The position numbers were made by a program, and so were the translations under genes. A stretch of 41,541 nt of DNA from Pseudomonas alkylphenolica (GTDB lineage Bacteria; Pseudomonadota; Gammaproteobacteria; Pseudomonadales; Pseudomonadaceae). Numbering within the stretch: the first letter of the stretch is position 1; every line of letters starts with the position of its first letter. The notes beneath the pieces are model-generated. The model saw nothing but the letters and a program-made list of their open reading frames with translations, was not told where the DNA came from and did no database searches. The DNA lies in contig NZ_JADUCM010000043.1 in NCBI RefSeq assembly GCF_016009175.1, forward strand, positions 1 through 41,541. The letters are read 5' to 3'. Positions 16,121 through 23,067 of the stretch are shown here, piece after piece.

Positions 16121-16786
16121 TTACAGCACTTTGCTTTCGAAACGGCTTACGCCAGGCAATTCCAGCACCAGGTCATCGCCCGGGTTGAGCGGACCCACCC
16201 CGACCGGTGTACCGGTGAGGATCACGTCGCCCGCTTGCAGGCTGAATTGCGATGCCATGTGCTGGATCATCGGTACGATCGGGTTGAGCATCAGCGCGCT
16301 GTTCCCGTCCTGGCGCACTTCGCCGTTGATGGTCAGGCGGATACCGATATCGGCGAGGTCTTCGAAGGTGCTGCCCGAGACGAACGGCGTCAGCACGCAG
16401 GCGCCATCGAAGCACTTGGCGCGCTCCCACGGCAGGCCCTTGGCCTTGAGCTCGGCCTGCAGGTCGCGCAGGGTCAGGTCCAGCGCCGGGGCGAAACCGG
16501 AAATGGCGTCGAGCACTTCTTCTTCGCTAGGCGCCAGCGACAGCGACTTGCCCAGCAATACGGCGATCTCCGCCTCGTAGTGCACCGAGCCACGCTCGGC
16601 CGGGATCTTGAAGCCACCCTCAACCGGCACCACGCAACTGCCCGGCTTGATAAACAGCAGCGGTTCGGTGGGGATCGGGTTATCCAGCTCCTTGGCGTGC
16701 TCGGCATAGTTACGCCCGATGCACACCACTTTCCCTAGCGGAAAGTGAATTCGCGTGCCGTCTACATACTGGTGCTGATAGCTCAT
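16121..16786 (-). CDS. Fumarylacetoacetate hydrolase (FAH)-family protein, YcgM/FAHD1-like
   Basis: The 221-residue length and motifs place it with the small FAH-fold enzymes (E. coli YcgM, human FAHD1), which act on acylpyruvates or oxaloacetate. The metal site is the Glu-x-Glu of VHYEAEIAVLLG with the later Asp in APALDLTLRDLQ. The catalytic His is near the N-terminus (GRNYAEHAKEL), and LTGTPVGVGPLNPGD is the conserved C-terminal loop. AGGAGTCGGAA gives a good ribosome-binding site. It starts 41 bp after the D-2-hydroxyglutarate dehydrogenase gene, which suggests one transcript and a shared role in 2-oxoacid clean-up. The substrate is inferred only. Confidence 0.86.
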   Translation of the reverse strand: MSYQHQYVDGTRIHFPLGKVVCIGRNYAEHAKELDNPIPTEPLLFIKPGSCVVPVEGGFKIPAERGSVHYEAEIAVLLGKSLSLAPSEEEVLDAISGFAPALDLTLRDLQAELKAKGLPWERAKCFDGACVLTPFVSGSTFEDLADIGIRLTINGEVRQDGNSALMLNPIVPMIQHMASQFSLQAGDVILTGTPVGVGPLNPGDDLVLELPGVSRFESKVL

Positions 16787-16827
16787 TTCCGACTCCTGGC
16801 GCTATGGAAAGCGTTGATGCCTTGGAC

Positions 16828-18225
16828 TTACTCGACCGCGAAGATTTTGCCCGGGTTCATGATCCCGTTAGGGTCGAAAACCGCCTTCACGGCCTTCATG
16901 TACTGGATTTCTGCGGGTGAGCGACTGTACGTGAGGTAATCACGCTTGGTCATGCCCACACCGTGTTCAGCAGAGATCGAGCCGTTGTAGCGCTGCACGA
17001 TCTCGAATACCCATTTGTTCACCGTGGCGCACTTGGCAAAGAACTCGTCCTTGCTCAGGTCATCGGGCTTGAGGATGTTCAGGTGCAGGTTGCCATCGCC
17101 GATGTGGCCATACCAGACCACTTCGAAATCCGGGTAGTTTTCTTCGACAATCGCATCAATATCCCGCAAAAACGCCGGCACTTTCGACACAGTTACCGAA
17201 ATGTCGTTCTTGTATGGCGTCCAGTGCGAGATGGTTTCGGAGATGTATTCGCGCAGCTTCCACAAGTTCTGCAACTGCTGCTCGCTCTGGCTCATCACGC
17301 CATCGAGCACCCAGCCTTGTTCCACGCAATGCTCGAAGGTGGCCAGCGCATCGTTGGCGACTTCTTCGTTGCTGGCTTCGAACTCCAGCAGGGCATAGAA
17401 CGGGCATGGGGTATCGAAAGGTGCAGGCACATCGCCTCGGCCCATGATCTTGGCCAGGGCCTTGTCCGAAAAGAACTCGAATGCGGTCAGATCGAGTTTG
17501 TCGCGGAAGGCGTGCAACACCGGCATGATCGAGTCGAAGTCCGGCGTCCCCAGCACCATCGCCGTGAGGTTGTTGGGTGCCCGATCCAGGCGCATGGTGG
17601 CCTCGACGACAAAGCCCAGGGTGCCCTCGGCGCCGATGAACAGCTGGCGCAGGTCGTAGCCGGTGGCGTTCTTGATCAGGTCTTTGTTCAGCTCAAGCAG
17701 GTCGCCAGCGCCGGTGACGACTTTCAGGCCTGCGACCCAGTTGCGGGTCATGCCGTAGCGAATTACCTTGATACCGCCGGCATTGGTGCCAATGTTGCCG
17801 CCAATCTGGCTGGAACCTGCCGAAGCGAAGTCCACCGGATAGTACAGCCCCTTGTCTTCGGCGAAGTTCTGCAACTGCTCGGTGATCACGCCCGGCTGGC
17901 AGACCACCGTGCGGTCGAACTCGTCAAACGCCAGGATCTGGTTCATGTAGTCGAATGACACGACCACCTCGCCATTGGCCGCCACAGCCGCCGCCGACAG
18001 GCCGGTACGCCCGCCCGAAGGCACCAGCGCCACAGCGTGCCGGTTGGCCCAGCGGACAATGGCCTGAACCTGTTCGGTGCTCTTGGGAAACACGATCGCC
18101 AGGGGCGCTGGAGCAAAGTGTTTGGTCCAGTCCTTGCCGTACGTCTCGAGGGAAGCCGCGTCGGTGAGTACCTTGCCAGGCTCAACCAGGGTCTTCAGCT
18201 CATCAAGCAATGCAGAATCGGTCAT
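16828..18225 (-). CDS. FAD-linked D-2-hydroxyglutarate dehydrogenase
   Basis: This 465-residue flavoprotein belongs to the GlcD/D-lactate dehydrogenase superfamily. The FAD-binding half has VALVPSGGRTGLSAAA and GGNIGTNAGGIKVIRYGMTR. The C-terminal half has the metal-binding HIGDGNLHLNI and the closing EHGVGMTKRDYL. The family also includes D-lactate and glycolate enzymes. The gene is divergent from serA, which is the arrangement described in pseudomonads: SerA makes D-2-hydroxyglutarate from 2-oxoglutarate and this enzyme reoxidises it, pulling serine synthesis forward, with electrons going to electron-transfer flavoprotein. I chose the ATG at 18225 (MTDSALLDELK); the 13-residue upstream extension looks non-homologous. 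Confidence 0.87.
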   Translation of the reverse strand: MTDSALLDELKTLVEPGKVLTDAASLETYGKDWTKHFAPAPLAIVFPKSTEQVQAIVRWANRHAVALVPSGGRTGLSAAAVAANGEVVVSFDYMNQILAFDEFDRTVVCQPGVITEQLQNFAEDKGLYYPVDFASAGSSQIGGNIGTNAGGIKVIRYGMTRNWVAGLKVVTGAGDLLELNKDLIKNATGYDLRQLFIGAEGTLGFVVEATMRLDRAPNNLTAMVLGTPDFDSIMPVLHAFRDKLDLTAFEFFSDKALAKIMGRGDVPAPFDTPCPFYALLEFEASNEEVANDALATFEHCVEQGWVLDGVMSQSEQQLQNLWKLREYISETISHWTPYKNDISVTVSKVPAFLRDIDAIVEENYPDFEVVWYGHIGDGNLHLNILKPDDLSKDEFFAKCATVNKWVFEIVQRYNGSISAEHGVGMTKRDYLTYSRSPAEIQYMKAVKAVFDPNGIMNPGKIFAVE

Positions 18226-18293
18226 CAATAGAACTCTCGAACTATTCATAGTCACCCTGAGCACTCTTCACGTGCCAGGGATGGGCGCATCTG

Positions 18294-18321
18294 GGGGTGC
18301 ATATGCTAGCATACGCCCCCC
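18294..18321. promoter_or_regulatory. 28-bp imperfect palindrome between the dehydrogenase gene and serA
   Basis: Two 13-bp arms (18294-18306 and 18309-18321) match at 11 of 13 positions around a TA centre, giving GGGG...ATGCTAGCAT...CCCC. The AT-rich core overlaps plausible -10 hexamers on both strands (TAGCAT or TATGCT). Its position between two divergent, functionally coupled genes makes a shared operator likely. No regulator can be named. Confidence 0.5.
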
Positions 18322-18398
18322 GCTGATCGTGCTTCAGGCCGATGCTGCGAGAGCTTCACTTCCCTGCCATTTTTTCTCCGGGACACAGGTTTACGCAG

Positions 18399-19628
18399 AT
18401 GAGCAAGACTTCTCTCGATAAGAGCAAGATCAAGTTCCTTCTTCTCGAAGGCGTCCACCAATCCGCCGTGGACGTCCTCAAGGCCGCCGGGTACAGCAAC
18501 ATTGAGTACCTCACCGGCTCCCTGCCGGACGCCGAGCTGAAGGAAAAGATCGCTGATGCCCACTTCATCGGCATCCGCTCCCGTACTCAACTGACCGAAG
18601 AGGTTTTCGACTGCGCCAAGAAACTGGTAGCTGTCGGCTGTTTCTGCATCGGTACCAACCAGGTCGACCTGTCCGCTGCTCGCGAGCGCGGCATTGCGGT
18701 GTTCAACGCACCGTACTCCAACACCCGCTCCGTTGCTGAGCTGGTGCTGGCCGAGGCGATCCTGCTGCTGCGCGGCATCCCGGAGAAGAACGCGTCCTGC
18801 CACCGCGGTGGCTGGATCAAGAGCGCGGCGAACTCCTTCGAAATCCGTGGCAAAAAGCTGGGCATCGTCGGCTACGGTTCGATCGGCACCCAACTGTCGG
18901 TTCTGGCCGAAAGCCTGGGCATGCAGGTGTTCTTCTTCGACCCGCTGACCAAGCTGCCACTGGGCAACGCTACCCAGGTCACCAGCCTGAACGAACTGCT
19001 GGGTCTGGCCGACATCGTTTCGCTGCACGTACCTGAGCTGCCATCCACCCAGTGGATGATCGGCGAGAAAGAAATCCGTGCAATGAAGAAGGGCTCGATC
19101 CTGATCAACGCCGCCCGCGGTACCGTGGTCGAACTCGATCACCTGGCCGCCGCGATCAAGGACAAGCACCTGATCGGCGCCGCCATCGACGTGTTCCCGG
19201 TCGAGCCACGCTCGAACGACGAGCAGTTCGAAAGCCCGCTGCGTGGCCTGGACAACGTGATCCTGACCCCGCACATCGGTGGTTCCACCGCCGAAGCACA
19301 GGCCAACATCGGTCTGGAAGTGGCTGAGAAGCTGGTCAAGTACAGCGACAACGGTACCTCCGTATCGTCGGTCAACTTCCCCGAAGTTGCCCTGCCGGCT
19401 CACCCGGGCAAACACCGCCTGCTGCACATCCACGAAAACATTCCGGGCGTACTCAGCGAAATCAACAAAGTCTTCGCCGAAAACGGAATCAACATCTCCG
19501 GTCAGTTCCTGCAGACCAACGAGAAAGTCGGTTACGTGGTGATCGACGTTGATGCCGAGTACTCGGATCTGGCGCAAGAAAAACTGCAACAGGTCAAGGG
19601 CACTATCCGTTCCCGCGTACTGTTCTAA
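18399..19628 (+). CDS. serA: D-3-phosphoglycerate dehydrogenase SerA
   Basis: It oxidises 3-phosphoglycerate in the first step of serine synthesis, and enzymes of this type also reduce 2-oxoglutarate to D-2-hydroxyglutarate. The 409-residue length equals the short, E. coli-type enzyme. The Rossmann loop is KLGIVGYGSIGTQ, catalytic positions lie in NAARGTVVEL and LTPHIGGSTAEAQ, and the C-terminal ACT domain (ENIPGVLSEINKVFAENGIN) is the serine-feedback site. I chose the ATG at 18399 (MSKTSLDKSKI). The 19-residue upstream extension contains no conserved sequence. It is divergent from its metabolic partner and ends at a strong bidirectional terminator. Confidence 0.97.
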   Translation: MSKTSLDKSKIKFLLLEGVHQSAVDVLKAAGYSNIEYLTGSLPDAELKEKIADAHFIGIRSRTQLTEEVFDCAKKLVAVGCFCIGTNQVDLSAARERGIAVFNAPYSNTRSVAELVLAEAILLLRGIPEKNASCHRGGWIKSAANSFEIRGKKLGIVGYGSIGTQLSVLAESLGMQVFFFDPLTKLPLGNATQVTSLNELLGLADIVSLHVPELPSTQWMIGEKEIRAMKKGSILINAARGTVVELDHLAAAIKDKHLIGAAIDVFPVEPRSNDEQFESPLRGLDNVILTPHIGGSTAEAQANIGLEVAEKLVKYSDNGTSVSSVNFPEVALPAHPGKHRLLHIHENIPGVLSEINKVFAENGINISGQFLQTNEKVGYVVIDVDAEYSDLAQEKLQQVKGTIRSRVLF

Positions 19629-19642
19629 GTTCTTCTGGCGAC

Positions 19643-19675
19643 AAAAAAGGGAGGCCCATGTGGCCTCCCTTTTTT
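19643..19675. terminator. Bidirectional intrinsic terminator of serA and the DUF4399 gene
   Basis: The perfect 14-bp stem (19643-19656 with 19662-19675) runs from an A6 tract through GGGAGGCC to a T6 tract, with a 5-nt loop. It therefore has a U-run in both directions. It serves the convergent serA and DUF4399 genes. Confidence 0.93.
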
Positions 19676-19687
19676 ATGCCGCAACGG

Positions 19688-20164
19688 TTATTGCACGTTG
19701 ACGGTGATTTTCTTCGATTCAACGCTTGGCTTGAACGGTACGTGGAACTTGTCACCCAGCACCAGTTGCAGGGTGTGCTTACCCGGGGTCAGGGTCAGTT
19801 CAACTTCGGTCTGCGCCTTGCCGAAGTGCAGTACTTGCGGGCCAGCAGGCAATGGCGCCTTGTTTTCCGGCAGCAGGCTGGTCGGCAGCACCTGGTCGGC
19901 AGCCGGCTCCTGGTCGACATCCACCAGCAGGTGGTGATGGCCCGAGTGCTCGGTTGGATCACCGGCAGGCTTGAGCGCAATGCCCTCGATGCCGAACTTG
20001 ACGGTAAAGGTCTTGTCGACCGTAGCGCCGTCGGCCGGGGAAACGATGAAGACCTTGGCGTCTTTTGGCGGCTCCTGGCTCTTCAGGCCTTCGGCAGCTG
20101 CGGCAAACACCGAAACCCCCATCAACAGGCCGGCGACGGCTGCACGCGATACTAGGCTGTTCAT
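19688..20164 (-). CDS. DUF4399-domain secreted protein
   Basis: This 158-residue protein has a signal peptide with likely cleavage after VFAAAA (about residue 24). The mature part is a single beta-rich domain with the pattern FIVSPADGATV, the His-rich HSGHHHLLVDVD (about residues 73-84) and LTPGKHTLQLVLGDKFHVPF. It matches DUF4399, a periplasmic or exported family of unknown function. The cluster of three consecutive His plus nearby His and Asp residues looks able to bind metal, but this is inference. AGGAGAAG is a good ribosome-binding site. The gene converges on serA. Confidence 0.85.
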   Translation of the reverse strand: MNSLVSRAAVAGLLMGVSVFAAAAEGLKSQEPPKDAKVFIVSPADGATVDKTFTVKFGIEGIALKPAGDPTEHSGHHHLLVDVDQEPAADQVLPTSLLPENKAPLPAGPQVLHFGKAQTEVELTLTPGKHTLQLVLGDKFHVPFKPSVESKKITVNVQ

Positions 20165-20403
20165 TCACTTCTCCTGTGTTCTTTTCTTCAGTAGCTTTCA
20201 ATAGCCTTGCCAGTGATAACGAAAGGCAGTGGCCTGTAACCATAGATCAATTGGGGCAGAACTTATCTTAAAATTCTCTCAGAAAATATTTCCCCCTGCG
20301 TCTAACATCCAGGCATTGGGGCGGTCCTAAGTTGCGCTCGACCGTGGCATCATCAGAAAGCTGCGGCGATCTTTTTCACTGCCAATGAATTCAAGGGACT
20401 TAC

Positions 20404-20988
20404 ATGCGTTTGACCATAGGGGTACTACTTGCCGCCCTGCTTAGCCCATGGGCACATGCAGAACTGATCGACGACATGAACGACCGCGGTGAACTGCGCA
20501 TTGCCGTCGAAGCCAACATGCCGCCGTTCAACTTCAAGGACAACGACAGCCTGACCGGGTTCGAGATCGAACTGGGAAGAATGCTGGCCGAAGAACTGGA
20601 TGTACGTGCGGAGTTCATCGTGACCACCCGCGACGATTTGTTGCCTGGCGTAGAAACCGGCAAGTACGACATCGCCCTTGACCAGGTTGCGGCCACGCCT
20701 GAGCTCAAGCAGCGCCTGGATTTCAGCGAACCCTACAGCGACTCCAGTGCCCAGTTGATCGCGAGCAAGAGCCATAGCCTCGGGGTGCTTCAGAATAGCC
20801 TGCAACCGGTGACCGAAGGCGCCACCAACGGCGCCAACCCAAGCCTGACGATTCCGTTTCAGAAGGGTAACCCGGCGTTCCACAGTGCGGTGGACAAAGC
20901 CTTGCAGCGCATCAAGGCTGATGGCCGGCTCGAATCCCTGTCGCAGAAATGGTTCGGGATGGATGCCAGCGAGCCGCCGAAAAAGTGA
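20404..20988 (+). CDS. Short solute-binding protein (SBP_bac_3) lacking most of lobe 2
   Basis: The 194-residue product has a signal peptide (cleavage after AHA, about residue 19) and then a clear family-3 amino-acid-binding start: RGELRIAVEANMPPFNFKDN, GFEIELGRMLAEEL, KYDIALDQVAATPEL and FSEPYSDSSAQLIA. The usual lobe 2, about 80-90 residues with the GxxVGVQxGT motif and the second ligand-binding segment, is absent. After a short Ser/Thr/Gly/Asn-rich linker the sequence resumes with the C-terminal piece of lobe 1 (IPFQKGNPAFHSAVDKALQR and SLSQKWFG). No frameshift or stop is seen, so it appears to be an intact short form. No permease or ATPase gene adjoins it. Clamshell-type solute capture seems unlikely. 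Confidence 0.8.
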   Translation: MRLTIGVLLAALLSPWAHAELIDDMNDRGELRIAVEANMPPFNFKDNDSLTGFEIELGRMLAEELDVRAEFIVTTRDDLLPGVETGKYDIALDQVAATPELKQRLDFSEPYSDSSAQLIASKSHSLGVLQNSLQPVTEGATNGANPSLTIPFQKGNPAFHSAVDKALQRIKADGRLESLSQKWFGMDASEPPKK

Positions 20989-20999
20989 TCGCGCTTTTG

Positions 21000-21074
21000 G
21001 GGCTGCTTTGCAGCCCATCGCAGGCTGACGCCAGCTCCCACCACTCACCTGTAGGAGCTGGCGACAGCCTGCGA
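21000..21074. repeat. Compound hairpin plus inverted repeat, CGCAGGCT type
   Basis: A GGGCTGC-TTT-GCAGCCC hairpin (21000-21016) leads into an inverted repeat (21018-21040 with 21052-21074) that matches at 21 of 23 positions, with arm core CGCAGGCTGACGCCAGCTCC. The build is the same as 11100-11190 but the REP class differs. It lies 11 bp after the short solute-binding-protein gene and before the convergent DUF523 gene. Confidence 0.75.
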
Positions 21075-21087
21075 AGAGGCCTTCGGA

Positions 21088-21570
21088 TCAGAGTTGCTTT
21101 AAAGCCAGCTCTGCCGCGTCAAGCTCCAGCTCACTGAATACCTGCACCCCTTCGCGGCGCAACAAAGCTACGGTCACACCCTCACCACTGACCTTGGTAC
21201 CACTGAAGGTGCCGTCATAGGTCAGCCGGTTGCCGCACGACGGGCTGCCCGACTTGAGCACCGCAATGCGGATACCGTGCCGCCGCACCAGTTCCAGCGC
21301 CAACTGCGCCCCCGTCAGAAACTGCGCACTGACATCCTCGCCCGTGACAGTCAGTACCTGCGCGTCACCATCGAGTACCGCAGCGCCCTGCCCGCCGGGG
21401 ATCTCCGCCGGCGGCCGCGGGGTTGGCAGCCCGCCCGCCACTTCTGGGCATAACGGCACGACCCGCCCTTCGCCCTGCCACTGCTGGAGCAAGTCGGGAT
21501 GGCCACTGGCACGCCCGTCATAGCGCACCGGCTGACCGAGCAGGCAGGCACTGACCAGCACCTTGTGCAT
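21088..21570 (-). CDS. DUF523-family protein
   Basis: This 160-residue protein starts MHKVLVSACLLGQPVRYDG and contains CPEVAGGLPTPRPPAEI and LKSGSPSCGNRLTYDGTFSG, the hallmark Cys-containing blocks of DUF523. Its conserved cysteines (C10, the Cys of CPEV and that of PSCG) suggest a metal or iron-sulfur site, but the function is unknown. I chose the ATG at 21570, which sits 1 bp after the stop of the hydroxylase gene upstream. Translational coupling is likely. The longer frame starts inside that gene. Confidence 0.85.
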   Translation of the reverse strand: MHKVLVSACLLGQPVRYDGRASGHPDLLQQWQGEGRVVPLCPEVAGGLPTPRPPAEIPGGQGAAVLDGDAQVLTVTGEDVSAQFLTGAQLALELVRRHGIRIAVLKSGSPSCGNRLTYDGTFSGTKVSGEGVTVALLRREGVQVFSELELDAAELALKQL

Positions 21571-21571
21571 C

Positions 21572-22204
21572 TTAGAACGGCTCGTTGCCACGGCGACGGA
21601 ACCAGCCGGTCAGTGACAAACGATCACGATGGGCTGGCAACACCTCATGGGGGACGTCGCCGGAAAGAAACACCACCAGGCAGCCACCCATCGGTTGCAC
21701 GTCATGCTCGACATCGCCCTTGAGGGTCATGCGCAACTGGCCGCCGTGTTCGGCCTGCCACCCCTCGTTGAGGTAGATCACCACCGAAACCATGCGCCGG
21801 TCATCATCGCGAAAGCGGTCGACGTGCTTGCGATAAAAGGCACCCGGCGGATACAGGGCGAAATGGCACTCGAAGTCCTCAAGGCCAAGGAACAAGCCGC
21901 GATTAAGCGCCAGGCGCAGGCTGTCCATCAGCGCCAGGTAGTGGTCACAAGGCTCGGCCTGGCCGGGTTCCAGCCACTGGATACGGTCGCCACGAATGCC
22001 CTCGCGGACCTCCTGGGCGACGCCCCGCCCCACGCCTGCCGGCGCAAGTGTGCCCTCGGCTGCGCGTTTGCGGCACTCGGCCGCCAGCGCCAGGGTCAAA
22101 GACTCTGGAAGAAAGGTATCTTGCTGCGACCAGCCACGGGTGGCCAGGTCGTCGACGATGCGCAACAGCAGGGGGTCATCAGGGGATATGTGCATGTCGC
22201 GCAT
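21572..22204 (-). CDS. 2-oxoglutarate/Fe(II)-dependent prolyl 4-hydroxylase (PPHD-like)
   Basis: This 210-residue protein has the 2OG-oxygenase core. The iron-binding HxD is in FYRKHVDRFRDDDRRM, the distal His in SGDVPHEVLP, and the 2-oxoglutarate-binding Arg in HRDRLSLTGWFRRRG. Conserved surroundings (VIYLNEGW, GGQLRM) match the PHD/P4H group. Pseudomonas has a well-studied member (PPHD) that hydroxylates a proline in EF-Tu's switch I, and this gene is likely its orthologue. Two starts are possible, ATG at 22204 or 22195, and neither has a strong ribosome-binding site. It is divergent from the DUF2059 gene and coupled to DUF523. Confidence 0.83.
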   Translation of the reverse strand: MRDMHISPDDPLLLRIVDDLATRGWSQQDTFLPESLTLALAAECRKRAAEGTLAPAGVGRGVAQEVREGIRGDRIQWLEPGQAEPCDHYLALMDSLRLALNRGLFLGLEDFECHFALYPPGAFYRKHVDRFRDDDRRMVSVVIYLNEGWQAEHGGQLRMTLKGDVEHDVQPMGGCLVVFLSGDVPHEVLPAHRDRLSLTGWFRRRGNEPF

Positions 22205-22317
22205 AGTATCGTTCTGCTGCGAAATCCGACAGCGCCACTTGGCCGAGAGTATGCAATGGCTTCTCGACAAAGCCCGGCAAGGCCAAGACAATAGCGCCCT
22301 GCCGACAGGAGTCCTGA

Positions 22318-23067
22318 ATGCGCCGTTTGTTTTTTTTGCTGATGATGATCTGCACCACGCCTGTCTGGGCAGACAGCCTCGACCAACTCTACAAGGTCGC
22401 CGGCTGGCCCGAGCAGCGCGCTCACTTTACCGATGCCCTCGATGCCGCCCAGCAGCGCTATCGCAACAGCCTGCCGCCCGCTGTTTATCAAGCCCTGGTC
22501 AATAACAGCAACCAGCGTTTCCAGGCCCAGGCGGTGGATAAGCGTGCCCAGGCACAGCTGCGCGCCAACCTGGACAACCCCGCCCCCGCACTGGCGTTCT
22601 TTCAGTCGCCGCTGGGTCGCAAGATCGTCGCCGCCGAACTGCTCGCCACCCGTCGCGACCAGCTGGCCAAAAACGCCAAGGGCCTGCCCAAGATCCAGGC
22701 CAGCGATGACCGCCTGCTGATCATCGGCCACCTGGCGCAGTCGCTGCCCGCCCGCGAAGCCGGCGCCGAAGTCAGCCTGGCGATTGCTGGCGTGGCCGCC
22801 GACAGCCTCAGCCAGATGATCCCCGGCCTGCTCGGTGGCGGTCAGGCGCAGAGCCTGCTCGATGGTCAGCGCCAGCGCCTGATGGACCAGATCGGCAGCG
22901 AGCTGAACAACACCCTGCTCTATGTGTACCGCGACCTGTCGGATGCCGAGCTGGAAGAGTTCGCGACCTTTGCCGAGTCTGCCGAGGGCCAGAGCTACTA
23001 CAAGGCCGCCCTGGCCGCCGTGCGCGCCGGCCTCGCCGTCGGCCAGAACACCTCGGACCTGAAGTAG
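22318..23067 (+). CDS. DUF2059-domain exported protein
   Basis: This 249-residue protein has a signal peptide ending at VWA-D (about residue 18) and is otherwise helical. The last third contains LSDAELEEFATFAESAEGQSYYKAALAA, the typical DUF2059 segment, and an earlier region has a degenerate similar block (NPAPALAFFQSPLGRKIVAAE), which suggests an internal duplication. Function is unknown; the location is probably periplasmic. AGGAG lies 6 nt before the ATG. Its stop codon directly abuts the stop of the convergent alpha/beta hydrolase gene with no spacer. Confidence 0.85.
   Translation: MRRLFFLLMMICTTPVWADSLDQLYKVAGWPEQRAHFTDALDAAQQRYRNSLPPAVYQALVNNSNQRFQAQAVDKRAQAQLRANLDNPAPALAFFQSPLGRKIVAAELLATRRDQLAKNAKGLPKIQASDDRLLIIGHLAQSLPAREAGAEVSLAIAGVAADSLSQMIPGLLGGGQAQSLLDGQRQRLMDQIGSELNNTLLYVYRDLSDAELEEFATFAESAEGQSYYKAALAAVRAGLAVGQNTSDLK

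Noticed and set aside
18306..19589. 427-codon leftward frame opposite serA
   Set aside because: It is antisense to a complete SerA, and its sequence has the Gln/Val/Asp-rich look of shadow frames.
20404..20988. Frameshifted full-length binding protein
   Set aside because: The missing lobe-2 sequence is not found in another frame within or after the gene. The frame continues straight into the normal C-terminal lobe-1 segment.
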